Shown one piece after another: positions 46,175 to 55,963 of a stretch of DNA of 64,000 bases. Position 1 is the first letter of the stretch, and each line of letters opens with the position of its first letter. Where the stretch lies: NCBI GenBank assembly GCA_023423535.1, contig JAFAFL010000105.1, positions 54,070 through 118,069 of the forward strand, read 5' to 3'. The notes beneath the pieces were generated by a model, which was not told the DNA's origin, ran no database searches, and was given only the letters and a program-made list of their open reading frames with translations. The translations under genes and the position numbers were made by a program. Source of the DNA: Pseudomonadota bacterium (GTDB taxonomy: Bacteria; Myxococcota; Myxococcia; Myxococcales; Myxococcaceae).

Positions 46175-47349
46175 GGGTGACAATCTCCTGCCGGCCGCTT
46201 CTGCGAGACGGCGTCCTCGCGCGAGTCGAACAGCACGAGGTTGTGCTCGGCGATGCGCTTCACCGCGCCGCAGTCCGCCTTGTGGAAGACCTCCGACTTG
46301 CGGCTCGCGGCGTAACGCACGGAGGGAGTGCGAGCGGTGGCCGGCTCCACCTCCACGACACGCTCCACGACGACCGGTGTGACCGGCTGCGGCACGCGGT
46401 GCGTGCTCATCGGCGCGCGCGGGCGTTCCTCGGGAGGAGGCTTCTGCGTTGCTTCGGCGACCGGCCGACCCGCGGCGGGGGCCACGTGGACCTCGCGCCC
46501 ATCGCTCACCGCGAGGAGGTCGCCGGACTCGTCGGTGCGGTGGATCTGCGCGCCCACGCCGCGGTAGCGCCGCAGCGCGTGCTCGTGAGGATGCCGGTAC
46601 TCGTTGTCCCGTCCGCAGGAGACGACGACGTGTTTCGGCGCCACCCGCTTGAGAAACGGCTCCTGGCTCGAGTGCCGGCTGCCGTGGTGCGGCGCCTTGA
46701 GCACCGTCGCCCCCAGCTTCTGTCCGGAGCGCAAGAGGCGTGCCTCGGTGTCCGCCTCGCCGTCCCCGGTGAAGAGAAACGACACCGCTCCGTGATCGAT
46801 CCGGAACACGATCGAGTTCGCGTTCGCGTCCGAGCGCGTGCCGGTGAGGAACGGCTCCTTCGGTCGGCGCGGCCAGAGCACCGTCATCCGCGCGTCTCCG
46901 CCGAGGTCCAGCGTGAACGGGCCTCCGGCCTCGGTCACCTCCGGCTCGAGCAGCGGCACGTCCAGTTCGCCCACCTTGCGCAGGAGGTCCCGGTAGGAGC
47001 TCGTGGTGTGGTCGAAGCCCGGATCCATGTAGCGCCGTGCGCCGGGCGCCTCGAGCACGGAGGGCAGCCCGCCGAGGTGATCGAGGTGCGGGTGGGTCAG
47101 CACCATCAGATCCAGCGGTCCCTCCACGAGGGTCCGAAGCCTTCGCGAGAGCGCGCCGCCGTCCGGCGGACCGCCATCCACGAGCACCGTCTTCCCGGTC
47201 GGCGAGACGATCAGCGCCGCGTCGCCCTGGCCCACATCGAAGAAGTAGACGGTGAGCTTGCCGGGCTCGGCGGGAGGCAGGGGCAGCGCAGCCCACGCGG
47301 GCGCACACAGCAACAGGAGGAGCGCGGCGAGGCGGCGGAGCAGCGACAT
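46171..47349 (-). CDS. Secreted ComEC-like metallo-beta-lactamase hydrolase with C-terminal Ada-like metal-binding module
   Basis: 392 aa. Signal peptide to about residue 20, then a ComEC C-terminal-like MBL domain with intact zinc residues: FFDVGQGDAALI, THPHLDHLGG (85-94), LFTGDGEAD and APHHGSRHSS. This resembles extracellular DNases/phosphodiesterases related to ComEC. After a Pro-rich linker, the last ~50 residues (YAASRKSEVFHKADC...RPAGDCHP) resemble the Ada cysteine metal-binding domain found in secreted nucleases. First gene of a three-gene coupled operon. Confidence 0.87.
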   Translation of the reverse strand: MSLLRRLAALLLLLCAPAWAALPLPPAEPGKLTVYFFDVGQGDAALIVSPTGKTVLVDGGPPDGGALSRRLRTLVEGPLDLMVLTHPHLDHLGGLPSVLEAPGARRYMDPGFDHTTSSYRDLLRKVGELDVPLLEPEVTEAGGPFTLDLGGDARMTVLWPRRPKEPFLTGTRSDANANSIVFRIDHGAVSFLFTGDGEADTEARLLRSGQKLGATVLKAPHHGSRHSSQEPFLKRVAPKHVVVSCGRDNEYRHPHEHALRRYRGVGAQIHRTDESGDLLAVSDGREVHVAPAAGRPVAEATQKPPPEERPRAPMSTHRVPQPVTPVVVERVVEVEPATARTPSVRYAASRKSEVFHKADCGAVKRIAEHNLVLFDSREDAVSQKRPAGDCHP

Positions 47350-47409
47350 GGGCCCGCGGAGTATCGCCCGACTTCCGACGTACGAGGAAGTGCGCTAGGA
47401 CCGCGCGCC

Positions 47410-48357
<948 letters not shown>

Positions 48358-48363
48358 GCGCGC

Positions 48364-50109
48364 ATGGACTCGAAGCAGGAGCTGCTGGAGCGTGCCGGGG
48401 CCTGGCGTGACGGGGACCCGGACAAGGAGACCGCCGCCGAGCTGCAACGGCTGATCGACTCGGGCGACGAGCGCGAGCTGCGCGAGCGGCTGGACGCGAC
48501 GCTGGAGTTTGGCACCGCCGGGCTGCGCGGGGTGATTGGCGCGGGACCGAACCGGATGAACCGCGCGGTGGTGCGCCGGACGACGGCGGGCCTCGCGCGC
48601 TACCTCATCGAGAACGTTCCGGACGTCCGCCAGCGCGGCGTGGTGATCGGGCGCGACGGGCGGCGGATGAGCCTCGAGTTCGCGCGGGACACCGCCGGCG
48701 TCTTCTGCGCGCACGGCATCCCGGCGCACGTGTTCCCGGACGTGGTGCCGACGCCGGTCACCGCCTTCGCGGCGCTGAGGCTCAACGCGGCGGCGGCAGT
48801 GATGGTGACCGCCAGCCACAACCCGCCCGAGTACAACGGCTACAAGGTCTATTGGGGCAACGGCGCGCAGATCATCCCGCCGCACGACTCGGGCATCGCG
48901 AAGGCGATCGCGGAGGCCGGACCCGCGCGCGACGTGCCGGTGATGGATCGCGAGGACGCCCGGGCGACGGGCCTGTGGCGGACGGTGGGACCGGAGATGG
49001 GCGCGGCGTACCTCGAGGCGATCCTCGCGGAGCGGCGGAACCCGAGGCCGGCGCCGGACCTGCGCATCGTCTACACCGCGATGCACGGCGTGGGCGGAAG
49101 CTGGGTCGAGGACGCGTTCCTCCAGGCCGGCTTCGTGGCGCTGAGCAAGGTGCACGCACAGCAGCAGCCGGACGGAAACTTCCCCACCGTGCGCTTCCCC
49201 AACCCGGAGGAGCCGGGGGCGATGGACCTCGCGCTGGCGCTGGCGGAGGAGGAGGGCGCGGACCTCATCCTCGCCAACGATCCGGACGCGGACCGGCTCG
49301 CGGTGGGCGCGCGCGACGCCCAGGGGAAGATGCGGATGCTCACCGGCAACGAGGTGGGCGTGCTGCTCGGGCACTACCTCCTCACGCAGACCCCGCCGGA
49401 GAGATTGCTGGGGAAGCGGCCGCTGGTGGTGACGACGATCGTGTCCTCGCCGCAGCTCGGCGGGATCGCGCGGGATCTGGGCGCGGCGTACGCGGAGACG
49501 CTGACCGGGTTCAAGTGGATCGCCAACGTGGGCCTGCAGCGGGAAGGCGCGGGCGAAGAGCAGTTCGTCTTCGGCTACGAGGAGGCGCTCGGCTACACCG
49601 TGGGCACGGTGGCGCGCGACAAGGACGGCGTGGGCGCGGCGCTGGTGTTCGCGGATCTCGCGGCGTGGTGCCAGGCGCGCGGCTCGTCGGTGCTCGGGTA
49701 CCTCGAGGAGATCGCGCGGCGGCACGGCCTCTACGTGGCGGGCCAGGCGAACTTCACCTTCAAGGGCGCCGAGGGCGCGAAGACCATCGGCCGGATCATG
49801 GACGGCTTCCGGGCCTCCCCTCCCGCGAGCATCGGCGGGCTGCGGGTGACCGAAACGCTCGACTACCGGAAGGGCGCGCGCGGGCTGCCGCCGTCGAACG
49901 TCATCGCCTACGAGCTGGAGGGCGGCTCGCGGATCACGCTGCGGCCCTCCGGCACCGAGCCGAAGATCAAGTACTACCTCGACGTGAAGGAGACGACCGC
50001 CGAGGGCGAGCCGATGACCGCGGCGCGCGTACGGGCGGCACAGAAGCTCTCCGCGCTGACCGAGGCCTTCGTCGCGCTCGCGCGGGAGCGGGGACAGCCC
50101 GCGGCCTGA
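48364..50109 (+). CDS. Phosphohexomutase-superfamily enzyme, PGM2-like (probable phosphopentomutase/phosphoglucomutase)
   Basis: 581 aa. Full alpha-phosphohexomutase with FGTAGLRGVIGAGPNRMN, active-site serine in VTASHNPPEYNGYKVY, metal loop NDPDADRLA, sugar loop GYEEALGY and phosphate loop RPSGTEPKIK. Length and loops match PGM2/PgcA-like members, which include phosphopentomutases moving phosphate between C1 and C5. Directly after deoC (6 bp), it would supply deoxyribose-5-phosphate from the phosphorylase product. A glucose-1-phosphate role is an alternative. Confidence 0.88.
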   Translation: MDSKQELLERAGAWRDGDPDKETAAELQRLIDSGDERELRERLDATLEFGTAGLRGVIGAGPNRMNRAVVRRTTAGLARYLIENVPDVRQRGVVIGRDGRRMSLEFARDTAGVFCAHGIPAHVFPDVVPTPVTAFAALRLNAAAAVMVTASHNPPEYNGYKVYWGNGAQIIPPHDSGIAKAIAEAGPARDVPVMDREDARATGLWRTVGPEMGAAYLEAILAERRNPRPAPDLRIVYTAMHGVGGSWVEDAFLQAGFVALSKVHAQQQPDGNFPTVRFPNPEEPGAMDLALALAEEEGADLILANDPDADRLAVGARDAQGKMRMLTGNEVGVLLGHYLLTQTPPERLLGKRPLVVTTIVSSPQLGGIARDLGAAYAETLTGFKWIANVGLQREGAGEEQFVFGYEEALGYTVGTVARDKDGVGAALVFADLAAWCQARGSSVLGYLEEIARRHGLYVAGQANFTFKGAEGAKTIGRIMDGFRASPPASIGGLRVTETLDYRKGARGLPPSNVIAYELEGGSRITLRPSGTEPKIKYYLDVKETTAEGEPMTAARVRAAQKLSALTEAFVALARERGQPAA

Positions 50110-50271
50110 CGGTGCTGCAGCCTGACCGTGCGGCTGCTGCATGGCGGCTGCACTGGAAGGCACCTTCGCGCTTCGCTGCGCGCGCGGCCTTTCACCTGAC
50201 GGATCGCGGATCACGGGGTAGAAGAACGGGCTCCGTCACCGCAGTCCGTCCGTCTCGTGGAGGTCCCACCG

Positions 50272-50982
50272 ATGCGCTCCCGCCTCTCCCCCACTCCCGT
50301 CCGTCGCGCCTTCGCGCAGCTCGCGGTGCTCGCCCTCTTCGCCGGCGGCGCCGCGTCCGCGCAGACCATCCAGTCCTCGGAGCCGGTCGTCTCGCGCGGC
50401 GGCCAGGGCTGGTCGCTGCACAGCGGGCAGACGGTGGGCGCGGGCAACACGGTGGTGGGCGGTCAGGTCGGCTGGCCGGGCATCAGCGCCACGCTGCTCC
50501 ACGGCGTCACCCGCGAGTTCGACATCGGGGCGCGCCTCACCCCGCTGCAGTACGGCTTCGAGGGCCGCGTTCGCGAGCAGTTCCTCGGGATCAAGCTGCA
50601 GGGCGTGGCGCGGCTGCAGTTCGTGGACAACGGGAAGTTCAACTTCGGCGCCGAGTTCGCGCCGGGCCCGATGTTCTACTTCCCCCGCTTCGAGAGCACC
50701 CGCATCGGGCTGTCGCTGCCGCTGTCGCTGAAGGCGGGCCTGCGCGTGGGCTCGGCGATCCTGCTCAACTTCGGCATGGACATGCCCATGTTCGTCATCT
50801 TCGGCGGCGGGCACCGCGCGGGCTTCTACCTGCCCATCCTCTTCGGCGGCGGCGCGGAGTACTTCATCGACCGCAACCTCTCGGTGAACTTCAACATGAA
50901 GTTCGGACCGTCCATCCACACCGGTCGCGGCGACGCGGACTTCGCCATGGATGTGCTCGTGGGCGTGGGGTACCGCTTCTAG
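50272..50982 (+). CDS. Probable outer-membrane beta-barrel protein
   Basis: 236 aa. Cleavable signal (AVLALFAGGAASAQ, ~residue 32) and then regularly alternating beta strands with aromatic girdle residues, ending in the C-terminal signature GVGYRF of outer-membrane proteins. No family recognised. ATG 50272 has GGAGGT 8 nt upstream; an ATG-like start at 50257 is less likely. Stop overlaps the converging SDR gene by 4 nt. The 162 bp before it contain no clear structure. Confidence 0.75.
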   Translation: MRSRLSPTPVRRAFAQLAVLALFAGGAASAQTIQSSEPVVSRGGQGWSLHSGQTVGAGNTVVGGQVGWPGISATLLHGVTREFDIGARLTPLQYGFEGRVREQFLGIKLQGVARLQFVDNGKFNFGAEFAPGPMFYFPRFESTRIGLSLPLSLKAGLRVGSAILLNFGMDMPMFVIFGGGHRAGFYLPILFGGGAEYFIDRNLSVNFNMKFGPSIHTGRGDADFAMDVLVGVGYRF

Positions 50983-51845
50983 CTTCGGACCGGCCAGCGC
51001 ACGCCGGTCTGCGCCTCGCTCCAGTCCCAGAAGACGCGCGCGGCCTCGGCGTCGCGTGCGCGGCGGCTCGGTGCCTCTTCGCGCGAGCGGTAGTAGTAGC
51101 CGCCGGAGCGACCTCGCACCTCGTCCGACGTGGCGAGGTGGATCGCCGTCTCCGCGCCCCGCTCCGGCGTGAGGAAGAACGGGCGCAGCAGCCGGTGCAC
51201 GCCCGCGCCAAAGCCGGTCCGGCGATCGACGCCGAGCTGCGTGGCCACCGCACCCGGATGCAACGCGTTGGCGGAGAAGGTCCCGCGCTCGGGAAGCCTC
51301 CGCGCCAGCTCGCGCACGAACCACACGTTGGCGAGCTTCGAGCGGCCGTAGGCGCCCCACACGGTGAAGCCGCGCTCCAGCTGTGGGTCCTCGTACGACA
51401 TGCGGCCGATCTTGTGCGCGCCGGAAGAGACGACGACCAGCCGCGCGTCCTCGCTGCGCTCGAGCAGCCCGAAGAGCAGCCCGGACAGGGCGAAGTGCCC
51501 GAGGTGGTTCACGCCGAGCTGACGTTCGAAGCCGTCCTCGGTCAGCTCCCGCTTCGTGGTCAACACGCCCGCGTTGTTCACCAGCACGTCGAGCCTCGGC
51601 AGACGCGCGGCGAGCTCCGACGCGGTCTCCCGCACGCTGCGCAAGGAGCCGAGGTCACAGGCGACGATCTCCGCGTCGCTCCGGCCGCTGCGCCGGTTCA
51701 CCTCGTCGCGCGCGCTCTCCGTCTTCTCGCGGCTCCGGGCGAGCAGCAGCACCCGCATCCCGTGCTCCGCCGCCAGCCTCACCGCGATGGCCCGGCCCAG
51801 CCCACCGCTCGCGCCCGTCACCAGCGCCACACGCTCTCCGCTCAC
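50979..51845 (-). CDS. Short-chain dehydrogenase/reductase (retinol-dehydrogenase-like)
   Basis: 288 aa. TGASGGLGRAIA cofactor motif, DVLVNNAG, VVVSSGAHKIG, YGRSKLAN active-site Tyr/Lys, HPGAVATQLG. Similar in layout to the SDR at 8.1 kb but not a recent duplicate. I chose the GTG at 51845 because GGAGC is 7 nt upstream; the GTG at 51851 would sit directly on it. 13 bp downstream of the peptidase stop, so likely co-transcribed. Confidence 0.85.
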   Translation of the reverse strand: MSGERVALVTGASGGLGRAIAVRLAAEHGMRVLLLARSREKTESARDEVNRRSGRSDAEIVACDLGSLRSVRETASELAARLPRLDVLVNNAGVLTTKRELTEDGFERQLGVNHLGHFALSGLLFGLLERSEDARLVVVSSGAHKIGRMSYEDPQLERGFTVWGAYGRSKLANVWFVRELARRLPERGTFSANALHPGAVATQLGVDRRTGFGAGVHRLLRPFFLTPERGAETAIHLATSDEVRGRSGGYYYRSREEAPSRRARDAEAARVFWDWSEAQTGVRWPVRS

Positions 51846-51858
51846 GTCCACGCTCCGG

Positions 51859-53649
51859 TCATTCGCCCGTGAAGATCGGCATGAGCTGCCTGAGCATCTC
51901 GGCGGTCTCCGCGTCGAGCTTCTGCCCGCTCATGCTCTCGAGGAGCCGCGTGAAGTCCGCCTTGCCGAGATCCTCGTCACCCTTCGCCTCGTTCCACCAG
52001 CGCCGCCGTACCGCCTCGAGCTGCGCGCGCGCGTCCGGCTTCAACCTCGCCATGGTGGAGGTGAAGCAGCCGGTGCAGGCCCAGCCCCAGCGGTACTCGT
52101 CCACGTAGGCGCGCAGGGCCCGGAAGAAGAGCGCGTCGCCCACCACCTTGCGCTGCGCCGCCAGCCCGAGCGGCGCCTTGCCGTACACCAGCGCCGCGTA
52201 TTCGGTGGAGCCGGCGAAGCTCTCGGTGTGTCTGGCGGCCGCGCCGTCCTTGCCGCCGCCCATCCGGTAGAAGTGGTAGGGCGTGACGAGGTGCTCGAGC
52301 CGTATCCGCTGCGCGGTGCCGGCCCCGTGTTTCCACTCGAAGTAGAGCAGCGCGAGGTACTGCGCCAGCGCCTCGTCCGCGACCGGCTCCCGCACCGGGT
52401 CCGAGCCCACGAGCCCCGCGAAGTACTGGTGCGCGACCTCGTGCGCCACCGTCAGCTCCAGCGTGTCCTCGAGCATCCGCCCGATGCCGCCGCCCTTTCC
52501 TCCCGCGCCCGCGCCCGCGCCTCCGCCGAGCAACTGGTCGAAGCCCTGCGGCAGCCCGAGCGCCGCGCCGGGGTCCTGAGCCATCTCGAACACGCCGCGC
52601 GAGAGGACGATGAGGCCCGAGAACTCCATGCCGCCGGCACCGGAGAAGAGCGGCGCCTCCACCACGCGGAACACGCGGTGCGGCAGGGGCCCGAGCCTCT
52701 TCTCCAGCTCCGAGATCGCCGACACCGTGTAGCCCTGCGCGCGCTTCGCGACCTCGGCATTCGCGGGCGAGTGCCAGGTCTCGACGTCGATGCCGTTGAC
52801 CTTCGCCTCGAGCCTCTTGAAGCCACGGGTGACGATCACCGGGAAGTCGCGCACGCCGGCCGCGGCCCACGAGAAGCGCACCCGTCCGTCCTTCTCCGGC
52901 ACCTCGCCCAGCGCCACGCCGGTGGCCAGCGCCTGGTGACCCGCGGGAACGAGGATGCTCGCCACCACCAGCGACGGATCGAACAGCGCCAGATCCCCCA
53001 TGCCGGAGGGACCGGGCCAGGGCTCGCCGTCGAAGTCCTTCGGCGGCACCATGGGCACGATGCCGGAGAGCATCAGCACGTCTTCGGAGGCCGCGAACGC
53101 GCCGTAGTCTCGAGGCCCCTGCTGCACGCCGCCGCCGAGCCCACCGAGCATGGGCCGCGCCGCCCGCGGGAGGCTCGGCACGTCCGCCACCAGCTTCACC
53201 GACACCTCGGTCGAGGCACCGGCTGCGAGCGGCGGCTCGAGATCGATCTTGAAGAGCGTGGGCTCCGGCTGCTGCAGCCCAACCTTCTTTCCGTCCCGCG
53301 TCGCGTGGGAGAGCCTCATGCGGCGGCCCTGCGCGTTCGGCGGCACGCGCAGGTACACGGCGTCCTGCGGCTTGTCGCCCTTCGCGGTGACGAGCACGTG
53401 CACCTGGCCGGTCACCCGTCGCGCCTCGGGCTCGATCTCCAGCTGCACGCGGTAGAGCGGCAGCGCGGAGAGAGGGCCCTGCGCCTTCTCCAGCCGCGCG
53501 CGCTCGCCCTCACGCAGGTGCTGCAGCGCGAGCTGGACCTCCGGCGAAAGCTCGTTCGCGCGCGCGGTCGCGGGCAGCGCGGCGGCAACGACGAAGAGCA
53601 TCGCCGCCGCGCCAGTGAGAGGGCCGACCGTGTGCGGCGAGGTGCGCAT
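51859..53649 (-). CDS. Secreted M1-like zinc metallopeptidase
   Basis: 596 aa. Signal peptide to about residue 32 (ALPATARA), N-terminal beta domain, GGMEFSGLIVLS (equivalent of the GxMEN exopeptidase loop), zinc site HEVAHQYF (His403, His407) with the third ligand Glu ~19 residues later in DEALAQYLALLYFE. So it looks catalytically competent. A glycine-rich insert (GGGAGAGAGGKGGG) lies just before the zinc helix. Probably periplasmic or outer-membrane aminopeptidase-like. Divergent from the lipoprotein at 53.7 kb. Confidence 0.85.
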   Translation of the reverse strand: MRTSPHTVGPLTGAAAMLFVVAAALPATARANELSPEVQLALQHLREGERARLEKAQGPLSALPLYRVQLEIEPEARRVTGQVHVLVTAKGDKPQDAVYLRVPPNAQGRRMRLSHATRDGKKVGLQQPEPTLFKIDLEPPLAAGASTEVSVKLVADVPSLPRAARPMLGGLGGGVQQGPRDYGAFAASEDVLMLSGIVPMVPPKDFDGEPWPGPSGMGDLALFDPSLVVASILVPAGHQALATGVALGEVPEKDGRVRFSWAAAGVRDFPVIVTRGFKRLEAKVNGIDVETWHSPANAEVAKRAQGYTVSAISELEKRLGPLPHRVFRVVEAPLFSGAGGMEFSGLIVLSRGVFEMAQDPGAALGLPQGFDQLLGGGAGAGAGGKGGGIGRMLEDTLELTVAHEVAHQYFAGLVGSDPVREPVADEALAQYLALLYFEWKHGAGTAQRIRLEHLVTPYHFYRMGGGKDGAAARHTESFAGSTEYAALVYGKAPLGLAAQRKVVGDALFFRALRAYVDEYRWGWACTGCFTSTMARLKPDARAQLEAVRRRWWNEAKGDEDLGKADFTRLLESMSGQKLDAETAEMLRQLMPIFTGE

Positions 53650-53671
53650 GGCCTCATGCTACAACGGCCGC

Positions 53672-54280
53672 GTGATCGCCCACCGCCCGCTGCGCGCCAT
53701 CGCCCTCCCCTTCCTGTTGTCTCTCGCTTTCGTCGCGGTCTCGTGCGCCCACCGCGCGCCGCCTCCGCCGCCTCCGGTTCCGCCGCGTCCGGTGCAGCTC
53801 TTCAGCGAGACGCCGGAAAAGGAGACCCCGCAGCTCGAGGCGGTGCGCGACGACATCGAGGTCGACACGCGCGACTTCGAGCGCACCCCGCGCGTGGTCG
53901 CGCAGGCCGAGACCGAGCCGCTGCAATTGCAGGGCGCGCGCGCCCGCCTCTACGGCAACGCGGAGGGGACGGCGGGCTGGTCGGTGGACAACTTCGTGCT
54001 CTTCGAGGTGCTCGACGACGCGGGCACCGTGATCGCGCGCGGGAACGCGGGCTTCGTGCAGGGCCTGAAGGTCGGTGCCGAGCACATCGACAACCTCGGG
54101 CGCATGGCCTTCAGCTTCGAGCCGGGCGAGATCGACATCACGCGCCTTTTGCCCGAGGGGAAGCCCTTCCGCGTGCGCGCGACGGCGCTGGACATCGGCG
54201 GCGTGGGCCGCGTCTCCGAGCTGTGGCTGGTGCTCGAGCCGGCCGCGCGCGGCGACCGGGACGACCTGCGCGAGGACTGA
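53672..54280 (+). CDS. Hypothetical lipoprotein
   Basis: 202 aa. Lipobox VAVSC near residue 21, an unusually Pro-rich linker (HRAPPPPPPVPPRP), then a small beta domain (WSVDNFVLFEVLDDAGTVI and RALDIGG-like strands). No known family. GTG at 53672 is inferred from the signal-peptide boundary; an in-frame ATG at 53648 would overlap the divergent peptidase start. Convergent with the PEGA gene and directly abutting it. Confidence 0.6.
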   Translation: MIAHRPLRAIALPFLLSLAFVAVSCAHRAPPPPPPVPPRPVQLFSETPEKETPQLEAVRDDIEVDTRDFERTPRVVAQAETEPLQLQGARARLYGNAEGTAGWSVDNFVLFEVLDDAGTVIARGNAGFVQGLKVGAEHIDNLGRMAFSFEPGEIDITRLLPEGKPFRVRATALDIGGVGRVSELWLVLEPAARGDRDDLRED

Positions 54281-55270
54281 CTAGCGCCCGAGGCTGAATC
54301 CGCCCGCTCCGAACCTCGCGAGCGCGGCGGCAGGTCCGTTGATCACCGCGTCGCACTCGCGGCGGCAGACCTCGGCGGGAGAGGGAGGCCTCGGCGCGCC
54401 GTTGTCCTGCGACACGAGCACGCCCGTGGTCACTGCGGCCACCGCCACCGCGCCCACGCCGGCCCACACGTACCAGCGGCCGTACCAGGCGCCCTCGGAA
54501 CCCGGGCCTTCATCCGGCTGCAGGTTGAGGCCCGTCTGCGCGCCCGCGTTGTTCTCCGGCGTGAGCCTCGGCGCCTCGGGACGGTCTCCATCCACCGCGG
54601 CGATGCGGCGCGAGCCGTCCTGGGGCCTGAGGTTCGCCTGCACCACGTAGTCGCGCCCGGCGCGGATGGCGAGCCGCGAGAGGTGATCGACGAAGCCTTC
54701 ACGGCGCACGACGATCTCGTGCATGCCCGGGGGAACGACCACCCCATTGAGAGGCGCGGTGCCGATGGCCTTGCCGTTGAGCAGCACCGTCCCGCCCGGC
54801 ACGTCCGCGCTCACCGTGAGCACGCCGGCGATCGGATCGAGCGCCACGGAGAGCTCCGTCTTCTGTCCCGGCGGCACCTTCACGAAGCGGCTCGCGTCCG
54901 ACCACCCCGCGCGCTTCACCACCACGGTGTGATCGCCCGCCTCGAGCTCCAGCCGCTCGCCGGCCGCGACCGTCTTGCCGTCCACCGTCACCTGCGCGCC
55001 GTCGGTGGGGCCCACCACCTTCACCACCAGCTCGCCCTTGCCGCCCACCGGGTCGAGCCCGCCGAGCTCGTCGAGGAGCGATCCCTGGCCGCTGCTCTTC
55101 GCGGGCGGCGCACTCCGGGGCTTGGCCTTCTTCGGCGCCTGCTGGCGCTTCTTCGTGGGCTTCGCCTTCTTCGGCTCCTCTTCGAGACCGAGCAGTTCAT
55201 CGATCTGCGCGAACGCCTTCGCGGGAAACAGGGCGATCAGCGCGCACAGGATCAGACGGCGAGCGTGCAT
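54281..55270 (-). CDS. PEGA-domain secreted protein with C-terminal transmembrane anchor
   Basis: 329 aa. Signal peptide (LIALFPAKAFAQ), a Lys/Pro/Ala-rich stretch (~30-70), two PEGA domains (GAQVTVDGKTVAAGE...; GGTVLLNGKAIGTAPLNGVVVPPG), a linker, a transmembrane helix near residues 270-290 (VWAGVGAVAVAAVTTGVLV) and a short tail with CRREC. PEGA domains are surface-associated beta modules. Divergent from the following lipoprotein with 37 bp between starts. Confidence 0.85.
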   Translation of the reverse strand: MHARRLILCALIALFPAKAFAQIDELLGLEEEPKKAKPTKKRQQAPKKAKPRSAPPAKSSGQGSLLDELGGLDPVGGKGELVVKVVGPTDGAQVTVDGKTVAAGERLELEAGDHTVVVKRAGWSDASRFVKVPPGQKTELSVALDPIAGVLTVSADVPGGTVLLNGKAIGTAPLNGVVVPPGMHEIVVRREGFVDHLSRLAIRAGRDYVVQANLRPQDGSRRIAAVDGDRPEAPRLTPENNAGAQTGLNLQPDEGPGSEGAWYGRWYVWAGVGAVAVAAVTTGVLVSQDNGAPRPPSPAEVCRRECDAVINGPAAALARFGAGGFSLGR

Positions 55271-55307
55271 GGCGAGGGAGGTTAGGGCTGATAGGGTCCC
55301 CGCGTCC

Positions 55308-55886
55308 ATGCCGCATCCCCGCCTCTTCGCCGTCGCCGCCCTCGCCGCCTGCGCCCTCTCCTGTGCGAAGCGACAGGCCCCGGTGCGTCCTCCCGAGCCA
55401 CCAGGGCCCGTCTTCCGCGTCCCCGAAGGGTGCCGAGCCCCGGTGCAGGGACACTTCGCCCACGAAGAGCACCGCGACTGGCGATACGTCGCCCAGGACG
55501 ACGGCGTGCAGCTGGTGCTGGAGGTGCGCGCGCCGCGCTCCGGAACGCCGGCACAGGTCGAGGCGATGCCGCTGCGCATCACGCTCCGGCGTTCGCCGGA
55601 CGGGTTCCTCGGGTTCGCGGAGGCGCGCGTCGGTCCGGAGGGTGCCGCGGGTTGCCGGCTCGAGTACCCGACGCGGCTCGCTGCGTGTGAGGAGCACGTG
55701 CTGACGCTGGAGACGCTCGACGAGCTCGCGGTGGACGAGGACACCTGCGAGGTCGCGGCACCACCTGAAGGCGCGCCGTGGCGCACGCACCGGCTCATCC
55801 GGCTGCCGCCGCCCGAGGTGCTGCCGGAAGACGCGCCCGCGCAGGTCCCGCCCGACTCGCCGCCGGAGACGTCGCCCGAGTCCTGA
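55308..55886 (+). CDS. Hypothetical lipoprotein
   Basis: 192 aa. Lipobox ALSC near residue 19 (CALSCAKRQ), a Pro-rich linker, a small beta domain with four Cys, and a Pro/Asp/Ser C-terminal tail (EDAPAQVPPDSPPETSPE). Nothing recognised. Start ATG 55308. Monocistronic as far as visible. Confidence 0.6.
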   Translation: MPHPRLFAVAALAACALSCAKRQAPVRPPEPPGPVFRVPEGCRAPVQGHFAHEEHRDWRYVAQDDGVQLVLEVRAPRSGTPAQVEAMPLRITLRRSPDGFLGFAEARVGPEGAAGCRLEYPTRLAACEEHVLTLETLDELAVDEDTCEVAAPPEGAPWRTHRLIRLPPPEVLPEDAPAQVPPDSPPETSPES

Positions 55887-55963
55887 CGCAGCCCGTCACG
55901 GCTCGCCGCGCCTCTGTGCGCGCCTTGTGATCCGTCGGGTGGGACAAGCTAGGATGCGCCCGC

